Part shown: piece after piece, positions 59,194 through 64,000 of the stretch
Layout: the number at the start of each line of letters is the position of its first letter
How positions within the stretch are numbered: the first letter of the stretch is position 1
Assembly (NCBI RefSeq): GCF_028618435.1
Contig: NZ_JAQISW010000005.1
Location: 62,001 to 126,000, forward strand
DNA: 64,000 nt
Reading direction: 5' to 3'
Origin: Bartonella sp. MM73XJBT.G
Lineage (GTDB): Bacteria; Pseudomonadota; Alphaproteobacteria; Rhizobiales; Rhizobiaceae
Translations under genes and position numbers: made by a program
Notes under the pieces: generated by a model
The model's database searches: none
Seen by the model: only the letters and a program-made list of their open reading frames with translations
Told to the model about the DNA's origin: nothing

Positions 59194-59394
59194 AATCTAT
59201 CGTCATGAATATATCCAAAAGCCATAAAGCTAGCAGCTTTTTTTGCCGCCAACTTTATAGTTTCTAACACCTCAATTCGTGAGAGCACCTCGAGCAGCTA
59301 TTTTCTGCTCACTTGCTTGGGCTTTAAGTGCAGCAACATCAACCCGCTTCATTTAAATTTTTTTCAGTGGTTTATACATATCTTTAGTTTTCAT
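59190..59394 (-). pseudogene. small helical protein heading the decarboxylase cassette, broken
   Basis: AGGAGGT at 59401-59407 is an ideal ribosome binding site six bases before ATG 59394. The frame reads MKTKDMYKPLKKI, meets TAA, and continues in the same frame as MKRVDVAALKAQASEQKIAA (residues 15-34). A one-base shift near 59285 gives VLSRIEVLETIKLAAKKAASF and MAFGYIHDDRL with TGA 59190-59192. The stop overlaps the ATG of the MFS gene (ATGA), so translational coupling is probable. The result is a 68-residue, mostly helical protein with one nonsense and one frameshift. The family is not recognised. Its first part alone (two tiny peptides) would still be translated. Confidence 0.5.
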
Positions 59395-59400
59395 AACTTT

Positions 59401-59407
59401 ACCTCCT
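59401..59407 (-). promoter_or_regulatory. strong Shine-Dalgarno of the decarboxylase cassette
   Basis: AGGAGGT read on the minus strand is fully complementary to the anti-Shine-Dalgarno core of 16S rRNA and is ideally spaced to ATG 59394. It shows that the broken small gene once was strongly translated. Confidence 0.7.
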
Positions 59408-59533
59408 GTATTAAATGAAAACAATCCAATTTAACATGAAGTATGCAGTATAGCTATCTTTTGTCACTTTATTATCTTGATATAAAAAGCTTTTCTCTTC
59501 TCCCGTGCCCACGTTAAGTATTTCATACACCAA

Positions 59534-62500
59534 TCATTCTGCAACAACTACCGCAGCACTTGGAAACTCATGCTCTCCTTCGAGCAAAGTACGCTTATAT
59601 TCACGCCAATCTGTCACCGGCTGATCGTTAAACGCAACGCTCGTTTGCAGTGCAGCAAAATGCGCTTTGCCGCATTTAATCTTCAGCATTTCTTTAAGAC
59701 GCAAATCAAACTCGCTGTTTGCCCCTTTTGTCTCCAGCACAAAGTAAAGCTTTTGTTCGCCATCCCGCTCTAAAAAGACCGCCCAATCAGGCGTATAAGA
59801 ACCAATGGGAGTGGCTATTTTAAAACTTCTTGGCAATTTAAAAAACAATCTGACTTCAGGATCATTTTCAAGACTTTGTGCAAACTCTTTCTCCACACTG
59901 CTTTCATAAACTACATGATCATACACACTTTTCTCACTCACAACAGCTGTGCGCTCTAAATTTGCCACAAGCTCTTCGCTGGTAAAAAACTCTTGCACAC
60001 TATATTCTTGCCCTACCAGCTTTAAATATTTAATGCCATCAATTGTCAAATTAACATGGGTTTTATTGAGTATTTCTTCTATACGCTCTAAAAAAGCTTG
60101 TGGATTTTTCACAAACTCATGCTCACGACCACTCTTTATCAAAATACTAATAATCGTCTTTGCAGTTAATTTCAGCTTTAAGGTCAAATAATTTACAATG
60201 TTCGGCAGTGCACACGAACTATAATCAAGTGTACTCTGCTTTAATAACTTCTCTTCATAGGTCACACCAGTACTATCCAGTTCTATCTCTGCTGTCTGAT
60301 AAACCAAATGCGCAGGCGCAACTGGCGGCATTTTTTCCACTGCATCCACTGCTTTGACGACAAACTCTGTGCAATCAAGCTTTGCACGATAAGTGGTCTT
60401 TTTATTGATCTTCTCCCATAATGCCAGAAACTCAGGCGAAGCGACTGTTTGTTTTTTAAGCTTAACCCGCACCTCGCGCGTAGCATTACGAATAATCGGC
60501 ATGGCTTGGCTCGCTTCTAGCGCCTGCAGCACAGCTTGCTTTTGCCCTTTACTAAAACGTTCACTTAAATCCAACGTCCCAGCTGCCCATTGCATTTTTA
60601 ATGTATCTGTGATTTTCCCTGCTGATGTAAGCAAGGCTTTTTCACGCAACTCAACCAATATATCAGCAGCCTCTTGCGAAGACAGACTCTTTGTTTCCGT
60701 TACCACTGTCGTATAAGTCAGATCTTGCAGCGTCTCAACATTAATAAGTGTGCCCGCATCAATTTTTTTCATAATTTCTTGACGTAACTCGCGTGGTATT
60801 TCCGACGTTCCTATAACTTCAAATTCATTCGCCACTAAATCTTGGTCTACTTTAACGACACCCGCCTCATCAATCAAATCTTTTGCAACAAGCATTTTAA
60901 CAATTTTTTGTGCTTGAGGCACTTCCACTTTAGCGACCACATATTTCACATCTTCATAAATACAGCCAACCAACTGCTCCATCTGCAATGTACCAAGTTT
61001 ATAACCAATATCCGCCTCTAATTCTTTTTGCAATGTACTCACAAACTCAGAAAAGCTTTCATTCACCATAACATGCAGCACATTTATATCTTTATCTTCC
61101 ACCTGCTCACCTTGTTGGTTTACGCACAAGCGCAAACCGCGACCAATCTTTTGCCGTGCGGTAAAATTCGATTTTTGCTCAATTAACATGCAAACTTGAA
61201 ACACATTCGGATTATCCCAGCCTTCTCTCAATGCCGAATGCGAAAAGATAAAACGTAAGGGACATGCAAAAGATAATAACCACTCCTTATCACGCATAAT
61301 CGTGTTATAAGTGTCATCATCGACTTGGCTGTCGCCTTTTGTATCCTTATACACACCCTTCTTGTCTTGCGAGAAATAACCGCCGTGCACGTTTCGAACA
61401 TTTTGCGCAAACTTAGTTCGCAATGGTGCATACTTCTCTTTCGCCAACAGCTCTTCATAACATTCTTCAAACATACACTCATAAAGCGCTGGCTCTTCAT
61501 CATTGCTACGATATTTAGCTACCTCATCAATAAAAAACAACGATAAAACTTTGATCCCTAAAGGCACAAGCCGCAATTCCTTATCTAAATGTGTTTCTAT
61601 AGTGCGATAAATTTGCGCGCGTCTAAGCTCTATTGTATTCACATCACCAAGCGCATGACCAAATTTGACGATTTCAGTATTAGAAAATTCAACGGCTTCA
61701 TCCTCCGCCATGCAATTGATACCCGAAACAATATAGCCTTTATAAAGCTCACGCCCGCCCGTAATGAGATACAGATCATCGCCTTGCCTCACTGTAACCA
61801 TTTTGCGGCTAACAGTGCCATTCTTTCCCACAACATCCAACTCTAAGCGCGCCTTAAAGCCATGTTCGTGTGATACGCCTTTTAAGGCAACATAGGGACG
61901 ATTAAAATCTTTCTCTATCTGATTAGAAGAGACACAAATTTGCTTTACCAATCCTTTTTTATAAGCATCAACAGGTGTTAGACGATATAAAAGATTAATC
62001 TCCTCTTTATGCGTGGCACTATAGCGGAAAACACAAAGCGGGTTAAGGCTCGCAATAGCCTCCTTCGCTTTTGCTGTATTATCCACCGATTGCGGTTCAT
62101 CTATGATCACAATCGGATTTGTGTCTTGGATATAGCGCATAGCACTTTCGCCATTCAGTTTATCCTGCGGAAGATTGATAATATTTTCTGCTTTTTTAAA
62201 TGCATCAATATTGATAATCATAATTTCAATATTGGTCGAGTTTGCAAATTGGCGAATTTGCGAAAGATCTTTTGAATTATAAATAAAATAACGATAGGGC
62301 AGATTATCAAACTCTGCTTGAAAATGCTCCCTCGTTACCTGCAGTGATTTATATACCCCTTCGCGAATAGCAACACTTGGTACGACAATAATAAATTTGG
62401 TAAAGCCATAGCGTTGATTTAACTCAAAAATCGTTTTGGTATAGACATAGGTTTTGCCTGTCCCCGTTTCCATCTCAATAGAAAATTGCTTTTGCTCTAG

Positions 62501-62731
62501 CGTCTTACTCGCCAAGAGTTTATTGTTCTGTTGCACCTCTCGTAAATTTGCTAATATGTTTTCATCACTAATCAATAATTGATTACCATAACCAAATTCA
62601 TTTAACGCTAATTGTCCTTGTTCTAAACGCAAGGAAAAAGAAGAAGCTCTTTGCGGTTGTCCTTTAAATAAATCAGTGACGCTTTTAACCACATAATTTT
62701 GAAATTCTTGTTGTTTAAATTTAAGTTTCAT
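59534..62731 (-). CDS. type III restriction enzyme, Res subunit
   Basis: ATP-dependent DNA-translocating and cleaving subunit of a type III restriction system, 1065 residues. The helicase part has motif I EMETGTGKTYVYTKTIF, motif II PIVIIDEPQSVD (D-E-P-Q), motif III-like RYSATHK and motif VI region TARQKIGRGLRLCVNQ. The endonuclease sits at the C-terminus: IGSYTPDWAVFLERDG and YFVLETKGANS (PD...ExK). All motifs are complete and there is no frameshift. It follows mod by 28 bases, so the two are co-transcribed. With Mod it cuts between two inversely oriented unmethylated sites. Confidence 0.93.
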   Translation of the reverse strand: MKLKFKQQEFQNYVVKSVTDLFKGQPQRASSFSLRLEQGQLALNEFGYGNQLLISDENILANLREVQQNNKLLASKTLEQKQFSIEMETGTGKTYVYTKTIFELNQRYGFTKFIIVVPSVAIREGVYKSLQVTREHFQAEFDNLPYRYFIYNSKDLSQIRQFANSTNIEIMIINIDAFKKAENIINLPQDKLNGESAMRYIQDTNPIVIIDEPQSVDNTAKAKEAIASLNPLCVFRYSATHKEEINLLYRLTPVDAYKKGLVKQICVSSNQIEKDFNRPYVALKGVSHEHGFKARLELDVVGKNGTVSRKMVTVRQGDDLYLITGGRELYKGYIVSGINCMAEDEAVEFSNTEIVKFGHALGDVNTIELRRAQIYRTIETHLDKELRLVPLGIKVLSLFFIDEVAKYRSNDEEPALYECMFEECYEELLAKEKYAPLRTKFAQNVRNVHGGYFSQDKKGVYKDTKGDSQVDDDTYNTIMRDKEWLLSFACPLRFIFSHSALREGWDNPNVFQVCMLIEQKSNFTARQKIGRGLRLCVNQQGEQVEDKDINVLHVMVNESFSEFVSTLQKELEADIGYKLGTLQMEQLVGCIYEDVKYVVAKVEVPQAQKIVKMLVAKDLIDEAGVVKVDQDLVANEFEVIGTSEIPRELRQEIMKKIDAGTLINVETLQDLTYTTVVTETKSLSSQEAADILVELREKALLTSAGKITDTLKMQWAAGTLDLSERFSKGQKQAVLQALEASQAMPIIRNATREVRVKLKKQTVASPEFLALWEKINKKTTYRAKLDCTEFVVKAVDAVEKMPPVAPAHLVYQTAEIELDSTGVTYEEKLLKQSTLDYSSCALPNIVNYLTLKLKLTAKTIISILIKSGREHEFVKNPQAFLERIEEILNKTHVNLTIDGIKYLKLVGQEYSVQEFFTSEELVANLERTAVVSEKSVYDHVVYESSVEKEFAQSLENDPEVRLFFKLPRSFKIATPIGSYTPDWAVFLERDGEQKLYFVLETKGANSEFDLRLKEMLKIKCGKAHFAALQTSVAFNDQPVTDWREYKRTLLEGEHEFPSAAVVVAE

Positions 62732-62759
62732 ATAGACGCCCCAATCGTCTTTCTATAAT

Positions 62760-64000
62760 TTAAATTTTATCAAAACTTACTTCATTGTCTTTAAAGATAA
62801 AGTCGCAATTAATAAGCGCCTCATCACCTTCAAAAGCCGCATTAAGCGCTACGATTTTTACGGGCAAGTACTTTATCATCTCCTCCGCATCTTCAGGTTC
62901 AAAAGGCGGATCTATGGCTATAATCACCAAGACATCGCCTTCGCTCTCGCCTATATAATAGAATTTTTTTCCATTGATTGGTAAAGGATAAATTTTTAAA
63001 TCCAGTGGCCAACCATATTTAAGCATGATCTCGAAAATAACATCTTGATGAGAGCGTTCGGGATTTACCCCTCGCAGAATATGATCAAAGCGCATTTTCA
63101 ATTGTTCCTTAACATTAAGTGCATTCGGATCAATCGGGCTATCGTCCCATATGGGAAAGTTAGAACTATCCAGCTCTAGCAGACGAAATCCAATGTCTAG
63201 AGGCTGCTCACGTATAAGTTCTGCTTCATGCTTTTGCTTGATTTGTGCACCAGCGCGTCGAATACGTTCAATTCCTATGTCGCATATATTCTTATAACCT
63301 GCCTTGTAAGCTTCGCTCTTCTCATCACACAATTCAGGCAATTGCACCATAATGAATTTGCGATTACCACCATCTTCGGCATTCAAAGCCATCACTGCAT
63401 GCGCCGTTGTACTAGAGCCCGCAAAAAAATCGAGGATGATGTCGTCTTTGTTCGTGCCGATTTGCATGAGCAATTTTATAAGTTTGGTAGGTTTAATATA
63501 CTCAAACAGTCCTTGAACATTCATTAATTGATCAATTTCACGTTTGGAAAAAGCGGTATCACCTGAAAACTCTCGTTTAAAAATTCCTGCAAATTCCTCA
63601 TCAAAATTAGCACCGATTTCCTTGCCGAAAAAAGTCGTAGGAACCAACCCATCTTGAGTCTCACTTAAAAACCTTTTAATCATAGGGTAGGATTCCCCTT
63701 CACCCCATATGATCTCATTATTAGCAATTTTCTCTTTCAAAACTTTTTCGCTAAAAGCCCAGTAACGGCCTTGCGGCCTTTTCAGAACCACCCCATTAGG
63801 CTTCGTAATTGTATAATTTGCCGCATAAGGCTTATGCGCAGTAATAGGGTCTGCTTTCCAAGGACCCTTTGGGTGATTATCTGGATTCTTATATGCAGAG
63901 CTATCCTGCCGCGGTAGTAAATTTCTCTTGAAATTTTCCTTATACTTTGCGTAGCATATAATATATTCATGGCTGACAGAAAAATATTTCGCTGAATTCT
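62760..64000 (-). CDS. type III DNA methyltransferase, Mod subunit (partial)
   Basis: The minus-strand frame is open from its stop at 62760 to the right edge of the window, at least 413 codons, so the start lies beyond 64000. The GTG at 63791 is internal: upstream, the frame reads SVSHEYIICYAKYKEN, KGPWKADPITAHKPYAA and TITKPNGVVLKRPQGRYW, all typical of adenine N6-methyltransferases of type III systems. ILDFFAGSSTTAHAVMALN is the SAM motif I. The order (catalytic motif before the SAM motif) is that of the beta class; the D-P-P-Y catalytic motif must lie in the unseen N-terminus. Mod confers both target recognition and self-protection; the stop is 28 bases ahead of res. Confidence 0.93.
   Translation of the reverse strand, partial: NSAKYFSVSHEYIICYAKYKENFKRNLLPRQDSSAYKNPDNHPKGPWKADPITAHKPYAANYTITKPNGVVLKRPQGRYWAFSEKVLKEKIANNEIIWGEGESYPMIKRFLSETQDGLVPTTFFGKEIGANFDEEFAGIFKREFSGDTAFSKREIDQLMNVQGLFEYIKPTKLIKLLMQIGTNKDDIILDFFAGSSTTAHAVMALNAEDGGNRKFIMVQLPELCDEKSEAYKAGYKNICDIGIERIRRAGAQIKQKHEAELIREQPLDIGFRLLELDSSNFPIWDDSPIDPNALNVKEQLKMRFDHILRGVNPERSHQDVIFEIMLKYGWPLDLKIYPLPINGKKFYYIGESEGDVLVIIAIDPPFEPEDAEEMIKYLPVKIVALNAAFEGDEALINCDFIFKDNEVSFDKI

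Noticed and set aside
59272-59394. Two tiny in-frame peptides (13 and 26 residues) that look like RiPP precursors
   Set aside because: Removing the stop and one frameshift joins them to a longer helical sequence that ends exactly at the MFS start, so they are pieces of one broken small gene. A precursor role is kept only as a hypothesis in the findings.
1-64000. tRNA, rRNA, riboswitch or insertion sequence
   Set aside because: None was recognised by eye on either strand. A covariance-model or transposase search was not possible, so small RNAs may have been missed.

Overview
The window looks like a chromosomal stretch of a small-genome, AT-rich alphaproteobacterium, most probably a Bartonella. 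This is inferred from the split alphaproteobacterial ATP synthase Fo operon (atpI-atpB-atpE-b'-b), glyQ/glyS, a plant-type glutamate-cysteine ligase, the Rhizobiales-style housekeeping genes, low GC with long AT-only intergenic gaps, and heavy decay of phage-like genes. The species cannot be fixed from the sequence alone.

Layout. (1) 1-3323: glyQ and glyS, overlapping by one base. (2) 3797-9371: a decayed accessory island. It holds a frameshifted XRE regulator, a primase/Toprim fragment, an intact AlpA-like regulator and a P4-type integrase broken by a stop and a frameshift. An unidentified fragment, a KDQD-repeat membrane protein with a broken paralogue in extremely AT-rich DNA, and a crippled creatininase-family gene follow. 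(3) 9585-13661: an apparently intact operon of nitronate monooxygenase, a YbfB/YjiJ-type MFS transporter and a large FAD/NAD(P)-binding protein. (4) 13972-19089: a second decayed island. It contains a helicase pseudogene fused to inverted phage debris, SUKH (SMI1/KNR4) immunity-protein remnants, a RecT fragment, an intact YqaJ exonuclease, a small phage protein and a second integrase split at an A7 tract.

(5) 19270-54083: conserved backbone. In order: the Fo operon; der with a TPR membrane protein; an SLC13 permease; a large anchored protein with AsmA-like architecture; nhaA followed by three terminator-like hairpins; a dTMP-kinase-like protein; lysC; ubiG; comF-grxC; a methyltransferase; a cystine/dicarboxylate symporter; rsmE-gshA; an AsmA protein; folD; the zwf-pgl-edd operon, which runs glucose-6-phosphate into the Entner-Doudoroff route; and a puuA-puuB-like gamma-glutamyl-polyamine pair. 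Two small single-span proteins sit here too.

(6) 54469-64000: a third accessory island, a type III restriction-modification locus (mod cut by the window edge, res intact). Next to it on the same strand is a decayed cassette: a small helical protein, an MFS exporter, a SAM methyltransferase, and one intact gene fusing a fold-type III PLP decarboxylase to a GNAT acetyltransferase. A degenerate second copy of the res 3' region lies inside the cassette.

The best candidates for something new are the decarboxylase-GNAT cassette and the nitronate monooxygenase-MFS-flavoprotein operon. Neither can be assigned a product from sequence alone. No tRNA, rRNA, CRISPR array or insertion sequence was recognised.
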